Notes: a model not told the origin generated them from the sequence alone. Shown: positions 50,801 through 64,000, counted from the first letter of the stretch. The stretch is 64,000 nucleotides of DNA from Saccoglossus kowalevskii (GCF_000003605.2 NW_003151756.1:551833-615832); one strand, 5' to 3'. Numbers and translations are program-made.

Positions 50801-52108
50801 GTGACTGTATTAGGCGCCTCAAAACGAACAACAAAGCAGAAAACATATCAAGACAATTGAATGTTAGACAATGCTAAATAAACGAGAATGACTGGGGCTT
50901 TGTCAGTGATCTAGGCTAGTAGAACGTCGTGAGACAGGTTAGTTCTACCATACTGATCATGATGGAAAGATCTCAGTATCCCCCAGGCTGTTACTATGCT
51001 ATAAACGGCATACAATGGCAATACAATGTGGTATATGTTTGTTTGTTTGTTGTTTGTTTAATTATGTATTTACTTGATCGTTTATATAACGGATAATTCA
51101 AAGAACCATAATAGAGTCCAATGCTCACACGGATTTACCTGCGATTCGTAGTATGTTGGGAACAATAATAAACGTCTATTGTTTTTTTCTGCGAATCTAC
51201 GTTACCTGTGCCAAAGTAGCTTTTTGTTATTTTAATGAAGTGAACAAGACCCTGTTATCAGATTGATGAGATAATGGATCATTTACAATCATTTCCATCG
51301 CCATGTGCCATCTTCTATTTAGATGATGTCTATTGTATGATAACATACACTGTGCACTATCACCGTGGTACACGTGGCAATGTGACTGTTCTTTTGGGGT
51401 CGCCATATTAGCACGTTCCGGCGGCCCGCTCACTGTCTCACTTATTTCCACAGCATCAGTGGTCGTCAAAATCTGACGGTCATTTGCAGAGATGGCATTA
51501 TTAGACGCAGTAAGTGAGGATAAATACAATTCTCAATAGCCGTCGTCGCTATTCACAGAAATATTCTTGAAAGCAAGGCGATAAAAACGGTTTTATTAGA
51601 AACGTATTTCACCTCTCTAATCTTGTTTAATGCTAGGTATATAATTGCATCTTAAAGGACCCATTAATTTCTTTCACAATAAAACAGCGCCACTTTTTTT
51701 TAATATCAGTAATAAGAATTCTCTATGTGTATGATACATATTGTGTAAGTGTAAGTTGATCCACACCCCGTATCTGACAACTAATGTCATCGACCTTTGC
51801 AATATCGATTATTAAAGTGATGAATTCGTAATTAAGAATATGGGACATGATATACAATAATTATATATACTTGGTAACCGTTACCATGATTACAAACGAG
51901 ATGAGAGTGTTTTTCAGTGCGATCTAATTGTCGTGAACAGTGATGTTTATACATTCTGATGGCTCACAGAGTAAAATATTCAATCCAATTATTTGACATA
52001 ATAATGCAATTATTGAAGTTAAATTTTCACAAATCGAGGTGATAATTTCGTGAAATATTTTCTCGCGAAATGTTAGTTTTGATATACAGCGGGTCACCAG
52101 AATGCGCT

Positions 52109-52150
52109 GTGTATCACCACGGCGGTAATTGTGTATCATCACGGCGGTAA
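52109..52150 (+). repeat. 20-bp twin repeat beside a CRE
   Basis: gtgtatcaccacggcggtaa and gtgtatcatcacggcggtaa are separated by two bases and end two bases before a perfect CRE. Confidence 0.85.
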
Positions 52151-52152
52151 CG

Positions 52153-52160
52153 TGACGTCA
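52153..52160 (+). promoter_or_regulatory. CRE palindrome
   Basis: TGACGTCA sits within cgTGACGTCAcg. A doubled atgtatgcaa follows within 40 bp. Confidence 0.4.
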
Positions 52161-55100
52161 CGATAAAATGTATGCAAAATGTATGCAACATAATGAATGG
52201 GGCCGTGATATTTCATCGGTTCGTCAGTTTTTAATGTCGAATTGTGATTTATAAGATGAATAAATAGTTATATGTTCAAAGCGTGTGCGTGTAGGTCATG
52301 AGTCAGCAGCAGACGATTACCATTTTTTTTTTAAAATTGCAATATAGGTACGTACCGTAAAGTCAGTAAAAAAAAACACAGAAGTCGTCATGGTGATCAA
52401 GTTAAATATATACATAAACTAATAATGAATGTATATTTATACGGTGTGCCTCAACTTGCAAAGTTTTTTATTTCGAACACTGACTTTAATATTTTTTTTT
52501 CCGGTCCATCCTATCGGGTAAAACGCAAGCCACGGTGGTATTTGAAAAGACATGGAAGTAATCTTAGCAGTCTGTCTCGTTATTTACAGTGTTTTCCTAG
52601 TGACGGGTTAATTCCATGTGGATGAGTATCTTTTATACCTTACTTCGTGTTCTTTGAAGCTCGGTCAGTACGGAGGCTAATTGCCCTATCCACTTACAAA
52701 TACAACTGGCAAATTGGGTTTTAAAAGTGACGTTTTCTATAATGATAAATCCGAAATCTAATCGACATTTGTTAATATACAGAGACTTCCATTTATTATA
52801 TACACTGGTTTGAAATAAGGTTTCAGACCATCGATCAAATGTCTTGAAGTTGACGGCCGTTTTGTTATTTACGTGATCTAAACCGTAAGTAGATAACAGT
52901 GGGGGTTTCTTTTTCTTGTTCAGTTCACTCATTTCTGTGGATATTAAAGGCTAGTTTAGCAGGGGGAGATATATACAAAAAAATCATACAAGGTCAAAGG
53001 TTACTCCTGATTATACACACTTGGATTCTTCATATTTATATATCTGAAACAAAGAAAACAAATAATTCAAGGTTTGGAGCGCCCCATTTTAATTCCATTT
53101 GATACAAAAAAATGTCTCGGCACGTGTCAGTTACGCCGTCCGGAACCCAATGGAGGATTCCTTGAATTTCTTCATTTATTTCTAGCCAATAGAGACCACT
53201 CAGTGATAACAATCATCGACTCGAATTACCAAATTGGCAGCGTACGCTGGATCGTGATTTTAATTTTGTATCCAAAACCCAAATGTGTCACCTGCTACTC
53301 AAGTGTGGAAATTAAAATGTAGCACTTAATTTTCTCTGGCGTAACTAAAAGCCGTAATGATACATGGTTGAAATCATGTACGTTCTAGTTATTAACACGG
53401 CGCCGTAGATGCTCGGCACCCCCCCCCCCCCCCAACTTCTTCACTTTGCCGGAGATATTACCATAACTACGCTAAGTTCTGTATTTTTTCTTTTTTGCAC
53501 AAAATCTATTTGTGCATCTGTGCATCGAGAATATCATACATTTACGTTGTGTTATTATTTATTTAATAAACCATATTGGCAGCACGTTTCTCATCTCATT
53601 CGAAAGGCAGGCATTCGCGAGATTCTAGTTACACGAATGTGTGTGGTGTATTTCTGTACCAATATTATGAAATTGTTGCTTGTAATTATTACGTGTAATA
53701 CATACCCTGCGTAGAGCTCGCATTATAATGTATTTTGTTGATGGGGTGAGGGTGACTTGATTTGCATGGCGAATTCACTACAAAAATTCTTGACATGTGT
53801 CTGTAAATCATCGCCACAACTCAATAAAACCGCTATTGTGTATACGCTTCTCTGCCACCCTAGGCAAAATAAAAACTCATCGCAGAGGCTTGGAGAATTA
53901 TCGACGAAACTAATGAATTTTACGACTGTGAATATGACCGATACGTTGATTGTCATCCAGTAATCCTGATCACCCAAGGGAAAGTCCCAGTGCTGACTAG
54001 TTAGTGGTCTTGCATGTTAATGATTGAAAGGTACGAGTATACGATACCTGTAATGGTACTAGAGTATAGGGGGTGATAGAGATCTCTGGATTCGATGAAG
54101 GCTTTTCGTTTTCAATGAATGCACTAAGAACCTCTATAAAGCCGGTTAGGATCATACAAATTTGTGATGGTTACTTGGCGAATGGGAATAGACGTTTAGA
54201 TCGTATCGGTTATATTAATGATGAGAGCTTCGCCTACATAGGTGGAAGCGAGTGTGGGGAAGGTGGGGGAATTGAAGAAACCCATCCAGGCGAAATAACA
54301 CAACACGAACGTTGTAAGTTTAGGGTCAAATAAATATGTGCCAGTCATTGGATAGTAATGTCCAATTCTGTATACAATATTAAACCACTCACACACTTAC
54401 TATTATCAGACGTTTAAGTCGACGTAAATCTACAGTTTTATCATCACTTGCTAATTTGAAAACAATTAAGCCGATCTTTAAAATGGACTGAAGATAGACT
54501 GAAATTGCGTTGTACGACTCTGGTCGTTGTTGTTTATTAATGCATTGTTGTATCACAGCAAAAATTTAATTAATATCAGCGAGTTGGGTTCATCTGTAAG
54601 TTCTGAAGAGAAAAAAAACATCATCCCGTTTAGAATGTGCAAATATATTAACAATCACAATGCGTATTGAACATTCTGTTACACACACAGACTCAGCAAA
54701 TAACGATTTCCAATTTCGATGAATAAAGCTAAAAAATAGCTCCCGATCAAAAATTGATTCACTAAGACCCCTTAGTTACTCGTGGTTGAATTCACAGCAT
54801 TACCGTATAACTACAGTCAGTCTCCGTGGTGTGTTTATCTTTAGGTTTCTGTGATCAGAATTTCATCTCGTTCATTTCACAAGAGAATACGGTCAGTTTC
54901 CAGCTGAATAAATGTCGATTACATATTCCGAGCACAATCTATGTTCGTTACAATTTTAATGATCCCAAACCAATTCTCCAATTTCGCAAGATTTTCTTTT
55001 TCATGGTTAACATACTTGGGACGTGAACCCTTACGAGTCGTGGGTCATTTATAAACTCGATTCGTACAACCGTCATCCCCAATCATAACACCAAATCCAT

Positions 55101-58100
55101 TCCCCCCCCCCCACCGATCCATCAAGGAATGACAGTTCCGTCTGAAAAATAAGGAAACGACGAAATGTTAGCCAGTGGTACCCTATTCAGGATATAGTTC
55201 CTATAGCAGTCGTTCTATTTTATGTATGAGTATGTCGGAATATTCGGAAATAGACTCGGATACCGATACCATTATGTAATTTATATTCAAGTCATAACGC
55301 ATCTGCTTTGCATGCCGCCCATGACGTATTTCAGTTCGTGTTGGCAAGCTTTGCACACAATCTGATCAAAATGGCAGGCATGTATCATTTAAGTTCAGAT
55401 GAAGAAACACGATAAGCTAGTCTACAAAATATGCTCAAATTGCTTTTAAGATTCATGCTGAATGTCTAATGTAGTATAGAGACAGTCCGAATCCTTTGTC
55501 ACCTGACAGCTATAATTTGTCCACTCCTCGCTGCTATAATCTAGCTCGCTGGCCGACAAGACGTAACGATTGCACAGAAGAATTGAGCGACAGGTGACCA
55601 ATTTTCCCCGGTTACAATGGTAATTGTACCATTTTCCATATTAGGACCTGTAGTATAGACGTGATAATTACCCCCCCCCCGTCCCCTCGCATCACCCATG
55701 CGTACATCATCGAGTAATCATGGCTCATTGAGAAAATAAGAAAAAAAAATTCGAGAGAATAACTATGCTTTCATTATAGACTATTGTCATCTGCATTCAT
55801 CGTTGGAAAGAACACGCAAGAAAATTAAAGATACATTGAAGAAAAGCAAAGTTGTGTCGAGACAGCACAAATAAATAATATAACGAGTGAAAACCCACTC
55901 AAGAGAAAGGCATGATTCGTCTTCGCGTTTAAATGGTTATCTAAGCCGGCTAAATAATATGGACAGCCGTAATAGCCCAAAGGCAGGTGGAGGAGATACT
56001 TTTAGATCACTTCTACCCCCGAGATGGAGTAGAGATTATTGAGAGCTGTATTTTTTTGCCCCTTCTTGCGGCTTCGGAATACACAGACGTACATAAATGG
56101 AAAATATATGTAATGCAATGATACTCTAGAGTGGCATTAACAATATCTGAGAACATATAACATGTATGACCGACTCTACTAAATAACCATTGCAGAGGCA
56201 GCCGAACGGGAGTGCAAGGGAACAACGTATGCAAAGAAGTATGCGTGACAAGACTGTTTAGTTCTATAGGGTATGTCTGCCCTCAACGCACTGTGGAACG
56301 GGGCTGTTCATCTTTGCCTTATTTGGAGAGAGTTCCCACCTTTGATCCTGTGCGATATTCCCAATAGCATAACCTAATAGTGGCGTTATTATTCAAATGC
56401 CGAGTTTGTTTCCGCAAAACACTGAATTCTGTATTCTAGGCACGTACAGTTAAATTTTGACAGTTATTCAGCTGCAATGAGTGTTCGTGGTCCCGCCACG
56501 TTGAATAATCAGATAATTTTGGCGCAGCGTATTCTGTATGCTTATCTGTCAGCCGGCAAAAAACATCGCTATCTTTAATACGAATTCAACACATACTGCC
56601 GAGGGGCTGTGAAATATCGAGCGTAATTTGTTTTTTTCTACATAATTTCAAATTACATGTATTCTGGGCGATGCGTTTAATATTTAATCACTAAACATGT
56701 ACCGATATAACTTGACCCCACGTTCTATACGTTGGATCCAGAACATCTGATACGCTGGAGAGTCAGTAGCTAGCTGGTGTATTGAAAAAATAATCAACGT
56801 TTAAAAAAATAATCACCCACGTGTTACACTTCTTAGGCATTTGATATCCACACATTCACACCATCTCATCACGTGGCATGGTCACGCGATAGTATAATAT
56901 TTCTTTAGAAAACTCAAGGCGATGTTTCAGTGACTAAAACATTTATAATTCAACTGTAAGATTATATGTGTTACTAAGATGAGAAAGGTTGACATAAAAA
57001 TAAAATAAATTGCTACTTATGTAAGTGTTCTTAAACTTGGAGAATTTATCTATATTTTATTTATTGTCATGTTATAAAAGTCCCAACGTATTTACGAGTT
57101 CAATAAAGATTATTATTGTATTATTATTATTACGTATATGCTCATTGATTGATAACTGTTTTAATAATTTTATTATCGGCGACCACAAGGACTGCCTAGC
57201 CAACCACCTCGCTATATAATCGTATTTCAAGTCATTGTCAGAGAAAGAATACGCGAATATAGGAAGATCACGATCCATGTAATGACCTTTTCATTTTTCG
57301 TCCCTTAATCACTCATTGACGCACATCAGTTATTCGGTTAGAGTTGATTTGGAAGCATGTTGACAAAATATTTCACTTACATGTATAATATATCAGACAT
57401 AGTGTAGAATATATTCAGCCAAAACAAGAGACTACCTCTTGGGTCGTATCAATTATTCAGTATACTATGATCCTGTTCGATATCTACATTCGACCTTAGT
57501 ACCTCAAGGGGAGACTGACATGAATAACATTGCATCGACTTATTGATCTCGTGAAAGCCCATAAAAGGAAATTGACTCGAGAAAAAAAAACTCATTGTAT
57601 GATGTATCTATACATTTAGCTTCATCGATTCTACTTATGACGGCGTACCCACGAACGCGTGCCATCTACTTACATTGACGGGATGCAAGGTCCCGGCCAT
57701 GTGACTGTTATTCCTTTTCCATTTGGGCGCTTTCAAATGTGACAGAACTTATGGGCAGAGGCACCTCGCACATATAACAAAATGAGGAAGGTCAGCGTGA
57801 AATGGTTTCGTTTTTTTAAAATTTATTAGTATAAAAAACTGTTATATAACTGTTATGTCTCTCCATGTATCACGGCATTGACCCGGTGTCTACATCGACA
57901 AGAAGACACTTAGTTTACAAAATATCTAAGTGTTTCTAGCGTCTCGAAGCGTTAATTACAGTTTCACGATTACGTTATCCCCTAGTACTCAGCTGCAACA
58001 CGTGGGCTATTCAGGGATGCACCATTACTCATAATGGCGTGGCTGCCAGTAACCCCCCTGTTTTTGGTCGCCACCTGTCAACTGGTCAGAATGTACCGCG

Positions 58101-59502
58101 AATTGTTTCGTGGTAAAGAAAACACACATGTTGTACATGCTAGCTCATCACATTATACAAATGAACTAAGATGATCTAAGGCTTGTTATTTATTAATATA
58201 ACCAACCAATCTAGTGAGTGCCGTCAGGAAAGCAACAGCACACTACATAATCGTGAATTGGTTTATTGAATAACACTTCATCGAACAAATACGTACAATA
58301 TAGCACGCACTAAGGTCTCAGATAAAATTAAACTATTATAATATGCTATGTAATTAATAAAAGAGTATTGCATATCTACATTCAGCGAAATAAATTAGCC
58401 AAGCTGAAGTGCACATGTCTTAAAATTACGTACGGTATGCTCAGACTGTGGTTACACGGTCACAGAACAGCTTTTCAATATTTGGCAATGCAGCAACAAA
58501 CTGTCATTCACACTAGCCTGGTATCTGCGTAAAGTCTTAAATACCTCACAGGACCATTTTACATAGATAGATAGAGTTCAGACAATGTTATAAATTATAT
58601 ATAAATGATACTATTCAACTTCTCAGAGCTTCTAGCTCGTTGTGTCTGGGCAGGAAGCGTACCCGCAGCTGGCGCGATGAATATTAAGCGATTGGAATTA
58701 CGTGGAATATATAAAACACGTCCTCAGGGAGTAAATAATATAAAAGGGAGTTTTAAGATTTTTTTGTAAGACCCTTTTTCAATTTGTTCAATAATTCATC
58801 AGCTCGTCTTCGCCAGAAGATCACAACACTTTCCGATGATTTCTCATGTTACAAATGACGGCGCCATGGCAATGGTTACCTGGATTTTATAAATAGTTTT
58901 TTTAAAAAGCAATGAATTTCAGTAGAAAAACATATTATTACATTATATTCTCTTAGGACAATATTCATAAATCGCATGACAGTGTTCGTTGGTTTATTAT
59001 GTACAACCATGAAGCCATAGTTTCAAGGTAGTGCATGAAACAGCATTCTTTTGTGTGTTACAGTAGCATATTTTAATAAAATTGTTGCAACAGGTTTCAA
59101 AAATAGATATTTTTCAGAATAATTCCGTAGAACACAATTGAAAACAATATATAGGTACATTCATTTATGATTTAGGCGCTACAGTTAGACCATGGGCCGG
59201 TCCTTGACCCCCACCCCTATGGGGATATTTCAAAGTAATGTTTTATTACATACCTTAGGGTGTGTCTGACAAGAATCAAGTTGTCTGCCATCTGCCCAAC
59301 GGTGGGCGTGGCCACACGACCGCCATTTTGAATATATAATGAGAAAACGTGTTTGCAGACGCTTAAGATGAATTGTATGGGGATATATATTAACCCACAT
59401 GATTTTTTGTTTTAACACTAATGTAAACCACTTGTATGTGAAAATTGTGTCAGTGGCACACTGGCACTCATTTTAACTCCAACACCTTATAACAATCGTC
59501 AA

Positions 59503-59541
59503 ACAGTCACTCTAAATAGAAAACAGTCAATCTAAATAGAA
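59503..59541 (+). repeat. Tandem repeat, two copies
   Basis: aaacagtcactctaaatag and aaacagtcaatctaaatag occur in tandem. Confidence 0.8.
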
Positions 59542-59594
59542 AAAAACGATGTCATTTACTTTGCATCTCTAATAATAATGATTGAATAACTATT

Positions 59595-59795
59595 TACTGT
59601 AAAACATGTCTTTTTCGCGAATTTAGCGAGAGAACTGATTCGCTAATTCATGACTTTATTATCAATTCAAAATGGCCGCCAAATAAAGAAATCAACAACG
59701 ACAAGAGAGATTCGCTAAATCAACATTTCGCTATTACGTCATTTTACCACAATTCGCTAAAATTGCATGCCGCTTTTTCAACATGTTTTACAGTA
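59595..59795. mobile_element. MITE, 201 bp, with TIRs and TATT target duplication
   Basis: The left end TACTGTAAAACATGT (59595-59609) is the exact inverse of the right end ACATGTTTTACAGTA (59781-59795). Identical TATT tetramers flank it (59591-59594 and 59796-59799). It has no coding capacity. Inside, the motif TTCGCTAA or its inverse (TTAGCGAA-like) occurs about five times. This is a non-autonomous DNA transposon whose superfamily I cannot assign from a 4-bp duplication alone. The clean ends suggest a fairly young copy. Confidence 0.88.
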
Positions 59796-59992
59796 TATTT
59801 ACAGATTTGAAAGTCTTTTAGAAATAGTATACATACGTGTAGTACTAGTTGATCTGTTTCCATGCTTTAAGACATTGGTCAAAATACAAATTAAAGCCAA
59901 CGATATTCAAACATAGCTGATATTTACTGCCAGATACAGATATTGTGCTTTTAATTAATGTAAGACACAAATAGTTATAAATTGAATAATCA

Positions 59993-59994
59993 AT

Positions 59995-60049
<55 letters not shown>

Positions 60050-60061
60050 TTCATTCATTCA
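59993..60061 (+). repeat. (TTTA)n then (TTCA)n microsatellite
   Basis: About 14 TTTA units are followed by three TTCA units, just before the decayed element. Confidence 0.95.
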
Positions 60062-60289
60062 TGTGTAATGTTTTTAATCATTCTTTCAGTGATATGATTA
60101 TATCATCTACTCAGTAATTTGTTTCAGTTGATATTCACTTCTTTTATGCATGGAATTCAATACTTTTGTTTTGTTTATTATTTGACATATTAAGTTTTTT
60201 AACATTCATTGTAAGTAAAAATAAATGGGTCCCTTTGTTACGACCCAGTTTGCCAGTAAGTAATACTTCAACATGTCTAATGTAAACAA

Positions 60290-63200
60290 CACTGACGAAA
60301 AACCTGTCAACTTGAAATCCTCAAGATTGAGATCCAAACAAACAAAGAACAAGGCTCTGTAATGCATAATCCAATATTCCAGAAACAAATCAGAAAAGAA
60401 AATTAGATCTTTGACTGAAACAAGCTTTCAGAAGATCGAACAATCTATGGAAAAGAGGCACAAATGAAAAATTGCATGACATTTGGACGAATGTACCAAA
60501 CAATTCCAACAAGAACTTGCATAAGTAGTGCTACAGCAATTTTATAAATGTATCCAAGATATTGAAACGACGATCTCTTTCCTGATGAGGATGAAGGTGG
60601 ACCAAGTACTTCAAAGAGGCGAAGAACAACACAGTCTCTATGTGTATTGTTTCCTGCAAATGAATGCCTGTTCTGCCACAAAAATCGTATAAATAGACAA
60701 GGCAAAGAGGAAAAGCTGGTACAGTGCAGAGATGTCCATTAAAGATGCTGCAATGAAAAAACAAGACCAACTTGTGTTGGTCATGTTGCAGGTTGTTGAC
60801 CTAATTGCCAGAGAAGCACACCATCATCTCTCTTGTCGTAAGGATTATAGTCGTACAGGGGATCAACATGAAAGGAACACTAAGGATAGATAGGCCACGG
60901 AGGAACAAAAAGCTCATGGCAAGGCATTTGAATACCTGTACCAGTATGTTTAAGATAGTATTATCAAAGGTTTCAATGTGAAACGAATAACTATGCTAAA
61001 AGAGATATACTTGGAGTTTATGTTAGAGACAAATCCATGGCCACCATCTCAAAGTTTCCTACTTAGTGGTAGCATTCAACCCCACCTCTGTTATGAATTT
61101 CTCTCATGGATGATAACAGGCAAAAAACTGAGATTGGTCAATTCCCTTTCACAGGATCTTTGTAAAGCTGTTACCAGGTCACAATGGTGATGCCAAAACA
61201 TCTTCTTCTTGGTATGACACTTAGGCATCTCACATGACCATTTTTTTTGAATAGATTTGGTCATTGTGCTTCATACTCAAATTCACTTGAACTTGAACTT
61301 GAAACAGCAATGTGTAATGTTATAGTGGAAAGAACAACCTTCTCCCGTCAACTGTGATATGTGACAACAATATTGTGACACATTTGTGCTGGAACAATTT
61401 TGACCTCAATGAAGAAACACCAACCGGTTCAGGTACAACACATTCAACTCATGGTATCATTATGCAAGAGGTTTCTTCTGACACAAAAGAACGATCTGTA
61501 GCTACATTTCCACTAAAATAGAATCATACTATGCAAAAGGAAAAACAGAACCAAACCTGAAAATAGATAAAACAGGTGCAACAAACCCAGAGGCAGTAAA
61601 GTATGCCAACGCTTCTAACAGTCTGTGGGTGATCTGGAGACTTTGTTGAAGGACTCAACATTGAGAATTCAATATTACAACACATTTTCAGATTGCCACA
61701 GGCTGTATCAAGAGAAGTTGGATAACACTTTTGATTTGGCTGTAGCCAAGAAGGCCTATACAATTATCTGGCAGAACACACTGCTTTTCAGTGCTTTTCT
61801 AGTAAGATTAGGCATATTCCACACAACATGTTCATATCTTGGTGCTCTTGGTCAACACTTGCAGTGCAGTGGGTTTGAAGACATTCTAGTTGAATTAATT
61901 TGGACAAGTCATATCCTGGTGCTGAAGAACTTCTAAGGCAGAACGGATTCAGCGTGAATAGGTCAGATGTTCCATCCTTCAGGAATGCAGTACTATAGAA
62001 CAGAGTATTAATCGGCATGCTAAATCAGATGGAATCACATGGAGGAATTGTAGGTTTCAGTCCGAATTATTTAGCTTATTATAGATGGTGTATGGTATAC
62101 CATAGCAGCGTATGTTTCAGCAACAATGGAAATAGTTGAGATGGATAGCCCTGGAAGCACATCGTGGAAGGATGTCAGAACGTTTCCTCTGGCGCACCAG
62201 CACCGACTGATGTGGAACGGGACCTCCATTCACCTTCAACTCTTGGAAAAACAGCATATAATTCTTTTGTTGAAGAGCGAATGGTCAATAAAACAAAGCA
62301 ATTCAATTCAATGAAGAAGTTGAAACTGAAGATATTTGCGCCACTTGCCAAAACTGTGAAAGAAGAAAACAAAACAGATTACAGCAAAAAGAAATGTTCT
62401 TGGCCAACTTGCGTTGCTTGCAACCAGACATAACATCAACTTGGGAAAGGCACTTAGCTATCCACTGGGGCCTGTACCGTGGTCCTTTCCCACATCTGAT
62501 GGGTCGCCTGCAAAGACAGACAAGTCAAAACTGATGCACTACCTTGAATGTAGCCTGAGCAAAACGGCCAAGCCAAAGTATTACACATTATGTCATTGAT
62601 GGAAATGCATTTTCCAATCCAAAAGGTCTACCAAGTATGTTAGGAGACTTACCGAAAGATTTTTTACCTGGCTTCCAAAGGTACAACATGCGGATTTTGT
62701 AGCCGACACATATTTTCCCATGTCCATAAAATATGCAGAGAGAATCAAAAGAGGTGTATCAAAATCATACATGATCAAAGGTGCCCTTACAAAAATACCA
62801 CAAGAGTTGTCAAATGCAGAAAACAATTGATTAAACTGCTTCTAGAAGAATGGAAGAAGGACAAATATGCAAATACATTTAGGTTACTAGGAAGATAAGT
62901 TTGTGTGTGAGAAGATGTGCATATGTCCAGTACAGATGGACTGACTACTGAAGTGGCAGAGGTCGAAGAGTTTCACACAAGACGAAACTGATAGTCGAAG
63001 GGCCTTCACTGCCTTCATATTGCTTCAAATTCACCAGATAAAACAGTTGTTGTAAGATCCCTTGATACGGATGTCTTTGTTTTGTTTGGACAATGTATTA
63101 CAAATTCACTATTAAAAGACGGCTTATAGACGTTCATAAAGTCATTGCAGAAACAGGGAAAGACATATGTCCAGCATTACCCCCACTTCATGCATTTTCT

Positions 63201-63720
63201 GGGTGGGACACAATCAGTGCCGTTGTTTGCAAAGGGAAAATATTGCCTCTGAAAATTCTAAAGCAGCATCCAGAATTTATTGAGACATTCCTAACATAAG
63301 GAACTACACCTGATGTAGAAGATCGTGTATTTGAAAGTTTGGAGCATTTCACGTGTATTTTGTACAATAAAATCTATCCATCATGTGATATAAACAAGCT
63401 TCGACTTGAGTTATTCATGCAAAAGTTCAGCCCAAAGCAGGTTACAGTTTTGTCAAGCTACAGTGGAGTTGATATTAGTATCCTACCACCTTGCAAACCA
63501 GCGCTCCAGAAGCATATAAGAAGAGCTAATTATTTGGTGCAGCGCAATCACATACATCCAAGGTACCAATACCAGATGGCCATGGCTGGTACATTTCTAA
63601 CGAAAAGCTTGATTTCAAATGGGTTTAGGGTGATGCAATGCCACAAGAGATTGTTGATTTAATAGTAGTAATGGATGAGAGAATTTGCCAACTTAACAGA
63701 TGTAATATTTGATTGTGATG
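60290..63720 (+). mobile_element. Decayed mobile-element gene of a recurrent animal repeat-borne protein family
   Basis: Fragments in the + strand frames follow one another in the order of a single long protein: a C-x2-C segment (CLFCHKNRINRQGKEEKLVQ, about 60660), AHGKAFEYLYQYV (60910), NFDLNEETPTGSGTTHSTHG-like (61400), KIFAPLAKTVKEENKTDYSK (62330), DTDVFVLFGQC (63070), ALPPLHAFSGWDTISAVVCK (63178), and a C-terminal DVEDRVFESLEHFTCILYNK to LPPCKPALQKHIRRANYL (63310-63530). I know these hallmarks (EET-G-GTTH-x-GI, TDVFVL, HAF-G-DT-S) from many-copy predicted proteins of cnidarian, fish and invertebrate genomes. The biochemical role is not settled; the DTDVFVL part suggests a nuclease-like fold, which is inference. 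The copy is broken in roughly ten or more places and no TIRs were found. It should be read as a fossil. Confidence 0.7.
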
Positions 63721-64000
63721 ATTAAAGATGTTTTCAACTCAAGAAATCTAAATAGAGATATTGTTAAGTTACTGACAATGCATTTCTTCTAACATTTAAT
63801 ATTGAATACAAACATAGAAACAACTATAACAGCCAATCTCACGAAATATTCAAAACAGATGGTTTATTAACCACGCTCCTATAAGAAAGGTGCCGAATTA
63901 ATGTATGTTGGATATGGAAAATGACAGTGTCACTGTACAATGTAAAACGTAAAGCTTAAATATAATTTTCCAGTACCAGAGCCTGAAAACCGGTTTACTC
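63721..64000. other. End of window, nothing recognised
   Basis: AT-rich sequence without coding potential. The element's 3' end could lie here. Confidence 0.4.

Larger units (their letters stand above)
47826..59594. other. Gene-poor intergenic region
   Basis: No coding sequence, RNA gene or clear mobile element was recognised in nearly 12 kb. Open frames are short and unsupported. It contains C runs at 53419-53434 and near 55100 and 55671, a GTTT repeat at about 51033-51060, and the twin repeat plus CRE at 52109-52160. Confidence 0.45.

Noticed and set aside
53419-53434. Poly(C) run and similar runs near 26945, 55100 and 55671
   Set aside because: Homopolymer runs that may partly be assembly or sequencing effects; no G-quadruplex layout of four spaced runs is seen.

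Overview
The window is genomic DNA from an animal, most likely a non-vertebrate bilaterian. It is AT-rich, has spliceosomal introns with good GT/AG signals, carries two recognisable metazoan genes, and holds decayed transposable elements of kinds common in marine invertebrates. I cannot name the species. A hemichordate, cephalochordate or lophotrochozoan would all fit.

Region 1 (about 320-14,885, + strand) is the 3' part of a TOGARAM (crescerin, FAM179) gene, a ciliary microtubule regulator with TOG/HEAT domains. Seventeen exons can be drawn by eye, including one candidate microexon. From position 2239 onward every splice phase agrees through to the TAG at 13757. The code holds a Ser/Arg/Asp-rich tract, a charged helical segment and the two C-terminal TOG-like domains. 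The two N-terminal TOG domains of the long family members are not seen, so the gene probably starts before base 1. One intron carries a 29-bp minisatellite with a larger duplication in it.

Region 2 (about 14.9-30.5 kb) has no host gene that I can support. It holds a pair of CTCF-like motifs in the same orientation, a broken LINE on the minus strand (18.4-19.45 kb), an LTR-like segment with two heat-shock-element-like motifs upstream of TATA-like boxes (24.48-24.85 kb), and a broken Penelope-like reverse transcriptase fragment (25.3-26.1 kb).

Region 3 (30.6-47.8 kb, + strand) is a TMEM151 (A/B-like) membrane protein gene. Nearly the whole protein is in one exon (46119-47447). A short first coding exon is proposed at 30667-30696, with a 10-codon upstream ORF overlapping its start as ATGA, which leaves a 15.4-kb intron. 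That intron has no other supported gene, but it contains a CpG-rich patch and a cluster of TATA-like, CRE, homeodomain-type and NRF1-type motifs.

Region 4 (47.8-64 kb) is gene-poor. It holds a twin repeat next to a perfect CRE near 52.1 kb, a complete-looking 201-bp MITE with 15-bp terminal inverted repeats and TATT target duplications (59595-59795), a (TTTA)n array, and a long decayed mobile-element gene (about 60.3-63.7 kb) of a protein family that recurs in animal repeats. I found no tRNA, rRNA or CRISPR array. The two host genes are not obviously linked in function: one acts in cilia, and the other encodes a membrane protein of poorly known role.
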